DNA from: an uncultured Prevotellaceae bacterium
GTDB lineage: Bacteria > Bacteroidota > Bacteroidia > Bacteroidales > Bacteroidaceae
Assembly: GCA_900318795.1 (NCBI GenBank)
Contig: ONLU01000004.1
Coordinates: forward strand, 1 to 64,000
Direction of reading: 5' to 3'
Length of the DNA: 64,000 nucleotides
This document shows positions 43,062 to 51,929 of the stretch, piece after piece (the stretch's first letter is position 1; every line of letters starts with the position of its first letter). A model generated the notes under the pieces. That model was given only the letters and a program-made list of their open reading frames with translations. It did not search any database and had not been told where the DNA came from. A program made the translations under genes and the position numbers.

Positions 43062-44570
43062 TTAGCTCCCTTTCCTCAATCTCGCAATGGGAATACCCAT
43101 TTGTTCGCGATATTTTGCCACTGTTCGACGGGCGATGGGATAGCCCTTCTTGCTCAGGAGGTCTTTCAGCGCATCGTCGCTGAGCGGTTTCCGCTTATCT
43201 TCACTCTCAATGCACTCACGTAAGGTTGCCTTGATTTCGCGTGTCGACAGCTCCTCGCCATCAGCCGTAATATATCCGTCGCTAAAGAAGAAGCGCAAGG
43301 GAAAGGTTCCCCAGCGGGTCAAAGCATATTTAGAGTTGGACACGCGCGAGATAGTGCTTAGGTCTAGACCGGTCTTCTCGGCAATGTCCTTCAGTATCAT
43401 AGGTCGTAGTGAGGCCTCGTCGCCGTCCTCAAAGAATTGGTGCTGCCACTGGATGATGGCTTGCATGGTGATGGTTAGCGTATGTTGACGTATCCGAATG
43501 GCTTCTATAAACCCTTGGGCGGCATCCACCTTCTTTTTGGTATAGAGTAGGGCTTCCTTCATCTGGCGGCTCATGTGCTCCTTGTCGTTTTGATATTCCT
43601 TCAGTGTGTCCGTAAACGACTGCGAGATATGTAACTCAGGGATGTCGCCCGTATTCAAAGTAAAGGTCACTGTGCCATCATCGTGGGTGTCGACAATGAA
43701 GTCGGGGGTAATCTGTTGCAGCGAGCGTCCGATGGTTTCGCTGATAGAGGCACCGGGCTTAGGGTTTAGCTTGCGCAGTTCGCTGATAAGCGTCTGTGCC
43801 TGTAAATCGCTGAGCTTCAGTATTTGTTGCAGTTTTCCCCAGTGCTTTTTGGTAAACAATTCGAAGTGCTCTTGCAAAGTCAGTTTCATTAGTTCTCTCA
43901 GGCGTGAAGGCTCTCGGCGCTGTACTTGTAGCAACAGACACTCTTGCAGCGAACGGGCACCAATGCCTGCAGGGTCGAACTCCTGCAGTTTGTGAAGTAT
44001 ATGCTCGATATGTTTTTCGGACACATCTAAATGGTGGTAGATGGCCAATTCGTCGCTGAGTTGAGAGAGCGATTTGCGTAACAGTCCGTCGTCGTCCAGC
44101 GAACCTATCAGGTATTCCATGATGTTGCGTTCTTGTTCGGTCAGCTCTGTCATGTTCATCTGTTCGTTCAATTGGTCAATAAACGACTCCGTCTGTCCGT
44201 AGACCATGTCCTCACGGCTTTCTCCATGTTCAGTGCCGTTATAGTACACAGGCAAATCCTCATCGTCGCGCCCTATCGATTCTAAGGCAGCGTCTATAGC
44301 CGATTGGCGTTCTTCTTGCTCGTAGCTATTGTCAGCATTTTCTGTATTCTCCGAATTATCTGTTGGTTCCGAGAACTCAGAGGACTCATTGCCCTCGCCG
44401 TCCGATGGCTCAAGTGCAGGGTTATCGTTCATTTCAGTATTGATGCGTTCCAGCAGTTGCATGATGGGCATTTCCGTAAGATGGGCTTGCAATAGTTGTT
44501 GCTGCGTAAAGCCCTGTGACAGTTTTTGCTGTTGGGTCAACTTCTGTTCCTGTATCTGTTCCTGTGCCAT
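43062..44570 (-). CDS. rpoN: RNA polymerase sigma-54 factor
   Basis: The 502-aa protein has the glutamine-rich region I (LTQQQKLSQGFTQQQLLQAH), an acidic region II (about residues 55-110), the core-binding domain and the RpoN box ARRTVAKYRE near the end (about residue 482). It directs RNA polymerase to -24/-12 promoters and needs AAA+ activators, none of which is in this window. It lies 4 bp after the upstream secreted-protein gene and heads a minus-strand run. Confidence 0.96.
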   Translation of the reverse strand: MAQEQIQEQKLTQQQKLSQGFTQQQLLQAHLTEMPIMQLLERINTEMNDNPALEPSDGEGNESSEFSEPTDNSENTENADNSYEQEERQSAIDAALESIGRDDEDLPVYYNGTEHGESREDMVYGQTESFIDQLNEQMNMTELTEQERNIMEYLIGSLDDDGLLRKSLSQLSDELAIYHHLDVSEKHIEHILHKLQEFDPAGIGARSLQECLLLQVQRREPSRLRELMKLTLQEHFELFTKKHWGKLQQILKLSDLQAQTLISELRKLNPKPGASISETIGRSLQQITPDFIVDTHDDGTVTFTLNTGDIPELHISQSFTDTLKEYQNDKEHMSRQMKEALLYTKKKVDAAQGFIEAIRIRQHTLTITMQAIIQWQHQFFEDGDEASLRPMILKDIAEKTGLDLSTISRVSNSKYALTRWGTFPLRFFFSDGYITADGEELSTREIKATLRECIESEDKRKPLSDDALKDLLSKKGYPIARRTVAKYREQMGIPIARLRKGS

Positions 44571-44574
44571 AGCG

Positions 44575-45558
44575 TTATTCCCAATAAGTGAGTGTGCGTT
44601 TTTGAAGAACGGTGACCTGCTGGGTCTTGTTGCCTTTCTCCCAATAGGTAAGGTTCATCGAGTTGCTACTCCAGTTACCGTTGTCGTCGCGGGTGATGTA
44701 GTTGTTGCGCATATTGATGGTCATGATGCATTCCATGTTCTTGTCATATACCTTCTGCTGCTGGGTTAGTATCTCGTCCTGATCATTATAGGTATAGTCG
44801 TTGACATAGCGGATGCCTGCCGTCTCGTTGGTCAGGGTGCGCTGCGTCAAATGGTAGCTGTCGTCATAGGTGTATTCTACAAGGCTGAAGCCATCTTTCT
44901 CCTTCATTTTGGCGCGCAGAAGGTAGCCGTAGCGATCGTATTCCCGGTCTACGAGGTCGGGGTTCTCTAACTGTCCATGACCGCTGAAGTGCATGAATTG
45001 TTCTTCAGCCACGGCATTCTCGGTGACCACCTCCTGTACGTCGCCGTGTAGTCCCATGCAGAGGGCATCTTTATAATAAGATGCGGTGTTGAGGAATAGG
45101 ATTCCTATCTCCCGTGAGCCATTCTCTTTCTCGTAGACAGACATCTTGATGCTACCGAAATCGTCTATATAGTACCAGGTGTTATCGCGTTGGGAGAAGT
45201 CACCATAGTCCTTCTGCATCTTATAAAGAAAGTATTGAAAATTTTTCTCAAGCATATTGGGGGTACTATATGGACCGATGGTAACGTATGCAGAGGTGAC
45301 CAACTTGGTCTCAGTGGCGATGCTCAGCATGAGTTTGGCCCGTATACCGTAGAAGTTGCCACGGAAATAGTAGTCCTCCCCATCGTCAGATTGTCCCCAT
45401 TCGGTAAAGTCGCCAGCCTTCAAGGATACGCGAACGCTGTCAAGGGGACCTTCTATGGGTATGCCTGCCACCTGGATGCTGCGCGGGTCAGTCTGAGGTT
45501 GGGCAGTAGCTGTCAAGAGCATGCTCCAGAACAATATGAACGTCAATAATTTCTTCAT
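44575..45558 (-). CDS. Secreted protein with RHS/YD-like repeats, unknown function
   Basis: The 327-aa protein has a signal peptide (MKKLLTFILFWSMLLTATAQ). A C-terminal half of short repeats, YEYDRYGYL-like (EYDRYGYLLRAKM, YTYDDSYHLTQRTL, YTYNDQDEILTQ), resembles RHS/YD strands. The N-terminal half has no family I can name. LTYWE occurs twice near the end. Its start lies 8 bp after a minus-strand TAACTTTG in a perfect inverted repeat shared with the FAH gene. Confidence 0.65.
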   Translation of the reverse strand: MKKLLTFILFWSMLLTATAQPQTDPRSIQVAGIPIEGPLDSVRVSLKAGDFTEWGQSDDGEDYYFRGNFYGIRAKLMLSIATETKLVTSAYVTIGPYSTPNMLEKNFQYFLYKMQKDYGDFSQRDNTWYYIDDFGSIKMSVYEKENGSREIGILFLNTASYYKDALCMGLHGDVQEVVTENAVAEEQFMHFSGHGQLENPDLVDREYDRYGYLLRAKMKEKDGFSLVEYTYDDSYHLTQRTLTNETAGIRYVNDYTYNDQDEILTQQQKVYDKNMECIMTINMRNNYITRDDNGNWSSNSMNLTYWEKGNKTQQVTVLQKRTLTYWE

Positions 45559-45561
45559 TGC

Positions 45562-45596
45562 GCTGCAAAGTTACTATTTTTTTGTAACTTTGCAGC
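45562..45596. promoter_or_regulatory. Divergent promoters as a perfect 13-bp inverted repeat
   Basis: GCTGCAAAGTTAC (45562-45574) and GTAACTTTGCAGC (45584-45596) flank a short T-rich spacer. They hold -7 elements for the minus-strand secreted protein (45566-45573) and the plus-strand FAH gene (45585-45592). Confidence 0.75.
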
Positions 45597-45612
45597 AAAA
45601 ACTGAAAGAATT

Positions 45613-46230
45613 ATGAAGATATTTGCAGTAGGAATGAATTATATCCAGCACAATAAAGAGCTGGATGGTGCGTTATATAAACCAGAGCGTCCCGTGATTT
45701 TCACCAAAGCTGACTCGGCATTACTGAAGGATCACAAGCCCTTCTTTATCCCCGATTGGTCGGAACAAGTGGACTATGAAACGGAACTGGTGGTAAGAAT
45801 CTGCAGGCTGGGCAAGAGCATTCCCGAACGCTTTGCCCATCGTTATTATGACGCTGTGACTGTCGGCATCGACTTCACGGCACGCGACTGGCAGCGTGAG
45901 GCCCGCAAGAACGGTCTGCCGTGGGAAATCTGTAAGGGTTTCGACGGCTCGGCAGTCATCGGTGAGTGGGTTGACAAGGAGAAATTCCTGGATATACAGG
46001 CTCTGCACTTCCATCTGGATATCAACGGGAAGACGGTGCAGGAGGGCTGTTCGAGCGATATGCTCTATAAGGTGGATGAACTGATAGCCTACATTTCACA
46101 GTTCTTTACCCTGAAGACAGGAGACCTGTTATACACAGGAACACCGGTGGGTGTAGGCCCCGTTCACATCAATGACCATCTGGAAGGGTGGATCGAAGAA
46201 CGAAAAGTATTGGAATTTAACTGTAAGTGA
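45613..46230 (+). CDS. Fumarylacetoacetate hydrolase family protein
   Basis: The 205-aa protein is the compact FAH fold. It has VDYETELVVRICRLG (metal-binding Glu), TVGIDFTARDWQREARKNGL and the closing motif LLYTGTPVGVGPVH. Relatives act as acylpyruvate hydrolases or oxaloacetate decarboxylases; which one is unclear. Its stop overlaps the porU start (GTGA). Confidence 0.9.
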   Translation: MKIFAVGMNYIQHNKELDGALYKPERPVIFTKADSALLKDHKPFFIPDWSEQVDYETELVVRICRLGKSIPERFAHRYYDAVTVGIDFTARDWQREARKNGLPWEICKGFDGSAVIGEWVDKEKFLDIQALHFHLDINGKTVQEGCSSDMLYKVDELIAYISQFFTLKTGDLLYTGTPVGVGPVHINDHLEGWIEERKVLEFNCK

Positions 46231-49200
46231 TTAGGACATATATAATAGGTATAGGACTGTTGCTGGTATGTCTGACGACGAGTGCACAGAAGTTTTTCAA
46301 CCTGACTGCAGAGCAAGTCAGGATTGACTCGTTGTTGCCTGTCTTTACCTATAGGCAAGCATTAGGTTATCACTATGCAGACTCTGTCTATGATGTCTCA
46401 ATTGCCTATCCTGAGTATATTCCGATGAGTGAGGCAGACATTCTGCGCTACCAGTCCGTTACGGATGCCCCGTTGACTGCAGACCCCGACATTGCACAAG
46501 GTATCGCTGTCGATCGTAGACAAGGAGAACTGGTGGCATCGTTTGTTCCGCTGGTCTATCGTGACGGCCATTACCAGAAATTGGTGAGCTTTATGTTGCA
46601 GGTGACAGCCAAACCCAAAGAAAAGACTGTCGTCAGGAGGGCTTCGGCAATAGAAAGCCGATATGCCGACCATTCGGTATTCCGCACAGGACGATGGGTG
46701 AAAATCAGTATTCCCCAGACGGGCATCTATCAACTGACGGACGAAGTGGCTAAACAGGCAGGCTTCACAAGTGCTAGTAAGGTGAGAATATATGGCTATG
46801 GTGGAGCATTGCAACCTGAACAGTTGACGGCAGACTATCTGCAAGAAACTGACGACCTGCAAGAGGTGCCGACATGTACTGTCAATGGCCGAAGGTTGTT
46901 CTATGGCATCGGTCCCGTTACCTGGGACAGCAATCACCATCGTGTGCGTAATCCCTATTCAAACTATGGATACTACTTCCTTACAGAGGATGAAGAAGAA
47001 CCTTATACGATAGATGAAAAGACGTTTCAGTCTCAGATATATCCGCTAGCCGATGATTATAATACGCTTTATGAAGTGGATAACTACGCCTGGTATCATG
47101 GTGGACGAAACCTGTATGATGCCACTGAACTGAAGGCTGGTGGCAGCAAGACGTTTACGTTGGAGTCAACAGGTACAACAGGCGAGGGCTCGCTGACTGT
47201 GGCCTTGTCAGGGGCTGGTGCTTCTACAGTGCTTGTCAGCATCAATGATACCGAGTTGGGAACGATGGTTATACCATCCAATGGTGAATACGAGCGTATG
47301 CGTACTGCGGAGCGTACTTTCAGTGGACTGGATTGCCTGCAGAAGAGCAATCAGGTGACCATTCGTGTTCAGTCTGGTTCAGGAACAGTCAGACTGGACT
47401 ATTTGTCCATCCATGCCAATCAGCCTAAAGAGGCTCCTGACCTGAGTGCGGCCACATTCCCTGTACCAGAAGTGGTGTACGGTATCGTCAATCAAGACCA
47501 TCATGCTGATGAAGCAGTGGACATGGTCATTATCATTCCCACCACCCAACAACTTCTGAAACAGGCGGAGCGGCTGAAAAAACTGCATGAGCAGAAGGAT
47601 AACCTACGGGTGCGCATTGTGCCTGCCGATGAGCTCTTCAACGAGTTCTCCAGTGGTACTCCCGATGCCAATGCCTATCGTCGGTACCTGAAGATGCTTT
47701 ACGATCGTGCAGAGACAGAAGCGGATATGCCGCGATACCTGTTGTTGCTTGGTGATGGTGCATGGGATAACAGAATGCTGAGCAGCGATTGGAAAGGTTA
47801 TTCACCGGATGACTTCCTGCTTTGTTACGAGAGTGAGAATTCCTATAGTGCTACCGACTGTTTTGTCAGCGATGATTATTTTGGTCTGCTGGACGATAAC
47901 GAGGGTGGCAATATGCTGTTAGCCAAGGGTGATATTGCCGTGGGCCGTATTTCGGCACGAACAGCAGACGAGGCAGCAGTGGTGGTAGACAAGATAGAAG
48001 CCTATGTCAACAATAGTAATGCTGGAGCTTGGCAGAATTTGGTATGCTTCATGGGTGATGATGGTAACGAGAATGCTCACATGGCCGATGCAAATACTGT
48101 GGCAGAAGAGGTGGAGCAACGCTATCCGACCTTCCTGGTAAAGCGAATTATGTGGGATGCCTATACCCGTGAGTCTTCCTCGACGGGTAATAGTTACCCT
48201 GACGTCACCAGGCTTATCAAGCAACAGATGCAACAGGGTGCACTCATCATGAACTATTCAGGACATGGACGTGCGGATGCCATTTCTCATGAGTATGTAA
48301 TGCGGCTGAATGATTTTGCCAACACATCCTCAAGATTGCCTCTTTGGCTGACGGCCTCTTGCGACATCATGCCCTTTGACGGCCAGGAAGAGAATATTGG
48401 TGAAACGTCATTATTCTATAGAAAAGGTGGTTCCGTAGCTTTCTTCGGTACAACGCGAACGGTCTATCAGAGTTATAATCGCTGTATGAATCAGGCATTT
48501 ACCCGCTATGTACTGAGTCGCGATGAAGAAGGCAAAATGTTACCTATAGGAGAGGCTGTTAGAAAGGCCAAAAACGAACTGGTAGATGCTGGTACGGATC
48601 GTACGCAGAACAAACTGCAGTATACACTATTGGGTGACCCGGCACTCCGGCTGGCAGCTCCCACGCGCACTATTCAGGTAGAAAAGATTAATGATGTTTC
48701 CCTGTCGACTGGTGAGGTGCTGAAATTGAGTGCTGGTTCTACAGCAACAGTCAGCGGTAGTGTGCTGAACCAGGACGGACAGGTGGATGCGGAGTTCGAC
48801 GGAATGCTGACTGCTACGGTCCGAGACGCACGTGAGTTGGTAACCTGTAAGCAGAATGATCCGTCTGAGGCCAGTAAGCCTTTCGAATATTACGATAGGC
48901 AGAATGTCATATTCAGTGGTAGTGACCAGGTTCAGCAAGGGCGCTTCACGTTCACCTTCGCCGTGCCCAAGGATATCAGTTACTTAGACCAGACAGGACT
49001 GATCAACCTGTATGCTGTTAATGATGAAAAGACGATAGTGGCCAGTGGCGTCAGCGACCAACTGATGATGGTTAGCGCAGAGGAACGGCCTCTTAACGAG
49101 ACAGGTCCTACCATCTATTGCTATCTGAATAGTTCGTCGTTTGTCAATGGTGGCAGCGTGAACCCTACACCTTATTTTGTGGCACAGTTGAATGATGAGG

Positions 49201-49760
49201 ATGGTATCAATGCTACAGGTAACGGAATAGGTCATGACTTACAGTTGATCATTGATGGTGAAATGTCCAAGACCTACTCGCTGAACGATTACTTCCAGTA
49301 TGATTTCGGTAGTTACACCAGTGGTAGTGTGGGCTTTTCCATTCCTGAATTGCCATACGGAGACCACAAGTTGTTGTTCCGTGCCTGGGATATCTTGAAT
49401 AATTCTTCCGTAGCAGAGCTGAATTTCCGTGTCGAGAAGGGGCTGGAGCCCAGATTCTTTGACGTGGAATGTACAAAGAATCCCGCCAGTACCACTACGT
49501 CATTCAGAGTCATACATGACAGGGTGGGCTGTAATATGGATGTCGTGCTGGATGTGTTTGATATTTCAGGTCGTCATCTGTGGTCGTATGCAGAAGGAGG
49601 AGTGTCAACCGACAATACCTATACCATAGATTGGGATCTTACTGTTGATGGCGGACGTCATCTTCAAACGGGGGTATATCTCTATCGGGTCCGTATCAGT
49701 AGTGACGGCAGCAGCTATGCCTCAAAAGCCAAGAAACTAATTGTACTCACATATAAATAA
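46227..49760 (+). CDS. porU: Type IX secretion system sortase PorU
   Basis: The 1177-aa C25 (gingipain-like) protease cuts the C-terminal signals of T9SS cargo and attaches them to the cell surface. The catalytic His is in NYSGHGRAD (about residue 679) and Cys in LTASCDIMPF (about 711). Beta-rich Ig-like domains follow, and the end DGSSYASKAKKLIVLTYK is the family's own tail. The start codon is GTG (46227-46229), overlapping the previous stop. A signal-like segment IIGIGLLLVCLTTSAQ follows. porV comes directly after. Confidence 0.95.
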   Translation: MIRTYIIGIGLLLVCLTTSAQKFFNLTAEQVRIDSLLPVFTYRQALGYHYADSVYDVSIAYPEYIPMSEADILRYQSVTDAPLTADPDIAQGIAVDRRQGELVASFVPLVYRDGHYQKLVSFMLQVTAKPKEKTVVRRASAIESRYADHSVFRTGRWVKISIPQTGIYQLTDEVAKQAGFTSASKVRIYGYGGALQPEQLTADYLQETDDLQEVPTCTVNGRRLFYGIGPVTWDSNHHRVRNPYSNYGYYFLTEDEEEPYTIDEKTFQSQIYPLADDYNTLYEVDNYAWYHGGRNLYDATELKAGGSKTFTLESTGTTGEGSLTVALSGAGASTVLVSINDTELGTMVIPSNGEYERMRTAERTFSGLDCLQKSNQVTIRVQSGSGTVRLDYLSIHANQPKEAPDLSAATFPVPEVVYGIVNQDHHADEAVDMVIIIPTTQQLLKQAERLKKLHEQKDNLRVRIVPADELFNEFSSGTPDANAYRRYLKMLYDRAETEADMPRYLLLLGDGAWDNRMLSSDWKGYSPDDFLLCYESENSYSATDCFVSDDYFGLLDDNEGGNMLLAKGDIAVGRISARTADEAAVVVDKIEAYVNNSNAGAWQNLVCFMGDDGNENAHMADANTVAEEVEQRYPTFLVKRIMWDAYTRESSSTGNSYPDVTRLIKQQMQQGALIMNYSGHGRADAISHEYVMRLNDFANTSSRLPLWLTASCDIMPFDGQEENIGETSLFYRKGGSVAFFGTTRTVYQSYNRCMNQAFTRYVLSRDEEGKMLPIGEAVRKAKNELVDAGTDRTQNKLQYTLLGDPALRLAAPTRTIQVEKINDVSLSTGEVLKLSAGSTATVSGSVLNQDGQVDAEFDGMLTATVRDARELVTCKQNDPSEASKPFEYYDRQNVIFSGSDQVQQGRFTFTFAVPKDISYLDQTGLINLYAVNDEKTIVASGVSDQLMMVSAEERPLNETGPTIYCYLNSSSFVNGGSVNPTPYFVAQLNDEDGINATGNGIGHDLQLIIDGEMSKTYSLNDYFQYDFGSYTSGSVGFSIPELPYGDHKLLFRAWDILNNSSVAELNFRVEKGLEPRFFDVECTKNPASTTTSFRVIHDRVGCNMDVVLDVFDISGRHLWSYAEGGVSTDNTYTIDWDLTVDGGRHLQTGVYLYRVRISSDGSSYASKAKKLIVLTYK

Positions 49761-49772
49761 TGTATTTGGACT

Positions 49773-50939
49773 ATGAAGAAAAGACTAAGCATAATTCTTT
49801 TGACAGTGGGTCTGCTTTTTGGACTGGCCGCAAATGGTCAGGATACCAAGAGCCAGTTCAATCCCATTGAACACGCTGTTGTCTCGCAGACAATAGCCCC
49901 CGATGCCCGTGCTGCGGGTATGGGTGATGTTGGTGTGGCAACCGATCCGGATGTGAACTCGCAATATTGGAATCCGGCCAAGTATCCTTTTTGTATCAGC
50001 CGTGCCGGCATAGCATTGAACTATACACCATGGTTGCGTAAACTGGTGAATGATATTGATTTGGCTTATGTGGCAGGTTACTATCGCATTGGTGACTATG
50101 CTGCAGTCAGTGGTTCGTTGCGCTATTTTTCATTGGGCGAGGTAATGACGTCGTTTGAGGAGAATGCCATGACGGTAAAACCCTATGAAATGTCGTTGGA
50201 TGTGGGTGCTTCTCTAATGCTGAGTGAAAAGTTTTCTATCGCTGCTGCTATTCGCTGGTTGTATAGCGACCTGCGCTACGACTATACGGAGAATGCTTCT
50301 CCCGCATCGGCCTTTGCTGCAGACATAGCATGCTATTATAATAACTATATCAATATAGGTCAGCGTGAGTGTCAGCTAGGATTGGGTTTGAATATCTCGA
50401 ACGTAGGTTCGAAGATTACCTATTTCGGTGATGATCGCTCACATTTCCTGCCTGCCAACTTACGTATTGGTGCCTCGCTCATGGTCCCTGTGGACGAATA
50501 TAACAGGTTCTCCATTGCTGCTGACGCCAATAAACTGTTGGTGCCAACGATTCCCAAACAAGAAGATGGTGAGTCGAAAGAAGACTACGAACAACGCGTC
50601 ATTCAGGAGTATAATGATGTGAGTTCTATTTCCGGTATATTCAAGAGTTTTCATGATGCTCCTGGTGGCTTTAAGGAGGAACTGGAGGAAATCCAGTGGA
50701 GCTTGGGTGCTGAGTATGTCTACCACGACCAGTTCTCGTTACGTGCTGGTTATCATCATGAGTCGGAGAATAAGGGTAACCGTAAGTACTTCACTGTTGG
50801 TGGCGGTTTCCGCATGAGTGTTTTCTCGCTGGATGTGGGCTATGTCATTTCAACTGCCAAGACCAACCCGCTTGACCAGACGTTGCGTTTCAGCCTTGCC
50901 TTCGATCTGGACGGCATCAAGGACTTATTTAAGAGGTAA
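49773..50939 (+). CDS. porV: Type IX secretion system outer-membrane protein PorV
   Basis: The 388-aa beta-barrel has a signal peptide (KKRLSIILLTVGLLFGLAANG). The N-terminal block PDARAAGMGDVGVATDPDVN followed by SQYWNPAKYP is the PorV/FadL-like hatch signature. PorV shuttles cargo from the translocon to PorU. It lies 12 bp after porU, as in other Bacteroidota. Confidence 0.95.
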   Translation: MKKRLSIILLTVGLLFGLAANGQDTKSQFNPIEHAVVSQTIAPDARAAGMGDVGVATDPDVNSQYWNPAKYPFCISRAGIALNYTPWLRKLVNDIDLAYVAGYYRIGDYAAVSGSLRYFSLGEVMTSFEENAMTVKPYEMSLDVGASLMLSEKFSIAAAIRWLYSDLRYDYTENASPASAFAADIACYYNNYINIGQRECQLGLGLNISNVGSKITYFGDDRSHFLPANLRIGASLMVPVDEYNRFSIAADANKLLVPTIPKQEDGESKEDYEQRVIQEYNDVSSISGIFKSFHDAPGGFKEELEEIQWSLGAEYVYHDQFSLRAGYHHESENKGNRKYFTVGGGFRMSVFSLDVGYVISTAKTNPLDQTLRFSLAFDLDGIKDLFKR

Positions 50940-50948
50940 AAAAGTGCT

Positions 50949-51422
50949 ATGATCAGAGTAGGAATGGGATACGATGTCCACCAGTTGGTTTCTGGTAGGG
51001 ACTTGTGGATAGGAGGCATTCGCTTGGAGCATGAGAAAGGTTTGCTGGGACATAGCGATGCTGATGTGTTGATTCATGCCATTTGTGATGCCATTCTGGG
51101 GGCTGCCAATATGCGTGATATAGGCTATCACTTCCCGGATACATCGGCAGAAACTGAAGGAATGGACAGCAAGATAATACTGCGCAAGACAATAGAGCTG
51201 ATAGCCACCAAGGGTTATCACCTTGTAAATATAGATGCAACCATTTGTGCTGAGCGGCCTAAAATGAATCCTCACATTCCCCAAATGCAGGAAGTGATGG
51301 CTCAGGTGATAGGGTGTGAGACCGATGCTGTGTCTATCAAGGCTACTACAACAGAGAAGCTGGGCTTTACGGGACGCCAGGAAGGCATTTCCGCCTATGC
51401 GGTAGCCCTAATAGAGAAATAA
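50949..51422 (+). CDS. ispF: 2-C-methyl-D-erythritol 2,4-cyclodiphosphate synthase
   Basis: The 157-aa enzyme of the MEP pathway starts RVGMGYDVHQLVSGRDLWIG with the metal-binding D-x-H. It has HSDADVLIHAICDAILGAAN and KATTTEKLGFTGRQEGISA. Length and motifs are normal. The pathway's ispG is in the same window at 40483. It is last in the porU-porV-ispF run, 10 bp after porV. Confidence 0.97.
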   Translation: MIRVGMGYDVHQLVSGRDLWIGGIRLEHEKGLLGHSDADVLIHAICDAILGAANMRDIGYHFPDTSAETEGMDSKIILRKTIELIATKGYHLVNIDATICAERPKMNPHIPQMQEVMAQVIGCETDAVSIKATTTEKLGFTGRQEGISAYAVALIEK

Positions 51423-51424
51423 CA

Positions 51425-51463
51425 TAAAAAAAACACCACTACTCATCAACGAGCAGTAGTGTT
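51425..51463 (-). terminator. Strong minus-strand terminator
   Basis: On the minus strand a 13-bp stem with two G-U pairs (AACACTACTGCTC / GAGTAGTGGTGTT) and a 6-nt loop is followed by a run of eight T. On the plus strand the hairpin just after ispF lacks a T-run, so it mainly serves a minus-strand transcript. Confidence 0.9.
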
Positions 51464-51741
51464 CAAAAAGCCTATGTTTAACTAAAAATCCTTTTCAAAA
51501 CAAATTCCAGTCTTTCAACTGGAGGTCTGCCGTTAGGCAGCATATTCTATTTTCATACTAACATTCATTTAGAAAAGAAAGTTATGAGCGCCTCACGGCG
51601 ATCACTGTTATCCTAACACATTTAAAACTTTCTTCTTACCAATAACTAAAAACCTAAAACTATAAATATTACTACTAACCTAAAACAATCTATTAACCAT
51701 TCTTGACTTCACTTAGTCAAGTGTCATAACTTTCGTTTGAC
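51425..51741 (-). ncRNA. Candidate stand-alone structured ncRNA (about 315 nt)
   Basis: The 507-bp gap between ispF and the GT4 gene has no gene-size ORF. On the minus strand it has a good promoter (TTG-N19-TACCTTTG, -7 at 51746-51753), four compact internal hairpins (CTTGACT/AGTCAAG 51702-51721; CGCC/GGCG 51589-51600; CTGCC/GGCAG 51527-51540; CCAGT/ACTGG 51507-51522), repeated GTTTTAGGTT motifs, and a strong terminator. It does not contain conserved sequences I know for tmRNA, RNase P or SRP RNA; a 6S-like fold is not obvious. An 11-codon ORF (51533-51568) is present but may be chance. Confidence 0.6.
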
Positions 51742-51745
51742 GATG

Positions 51746-51772
51746 CAAAGGTACGAACTATTTTCATTCCTG
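51746..51772 (-). promoter_or_regulatory. Promoter of the candidate ncRNA
   Basis: The minus strand reads ATTG, 19 bp, TACCTTTG (-7 at 51746-51753). It points away from the GT4 gene into the gene-free stretch. Confidence 0.7.
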
Positions 51773-51900
51773 CAATGTTTTCCCATCTTTTTTCTCTAAA
51801 AAGTGCCTCGTTCTTGACCTAAATCAACCAATTGTGTGCGAAAACACCTCAAAATCTCACCTTTTTTATCTTTTTGCTTCTTTACTTTTAAATAATTTCG

Positions 51901-51908
51901 TACCTTTG
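51901..51908 (+). promoter_or_regulatory. Promoter -7 element of the GT4 operon
   Basis: TACCTTTG lies 21 bp before the chosen ATG at 51930. Confidence 0.7.
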
Positions 51909-51929
51909 TCAACTGTTCAAAGAACATGT

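Noticed and set aside
51533..51568. 11-codon ORF (MNVSMKIEYAA) inside the candidate ncRNA
   Set aside because: Too short to support as a gene; its stop lies in a hairpin loop and it may be chance. Noted in the ncRNA entry.
51834..51929. Upstream in-frame start for the GT4 gene
   Set aside because: The promoter element at 51901-51908 lies inside this extension and the protein family starts at MRVLIVNT.
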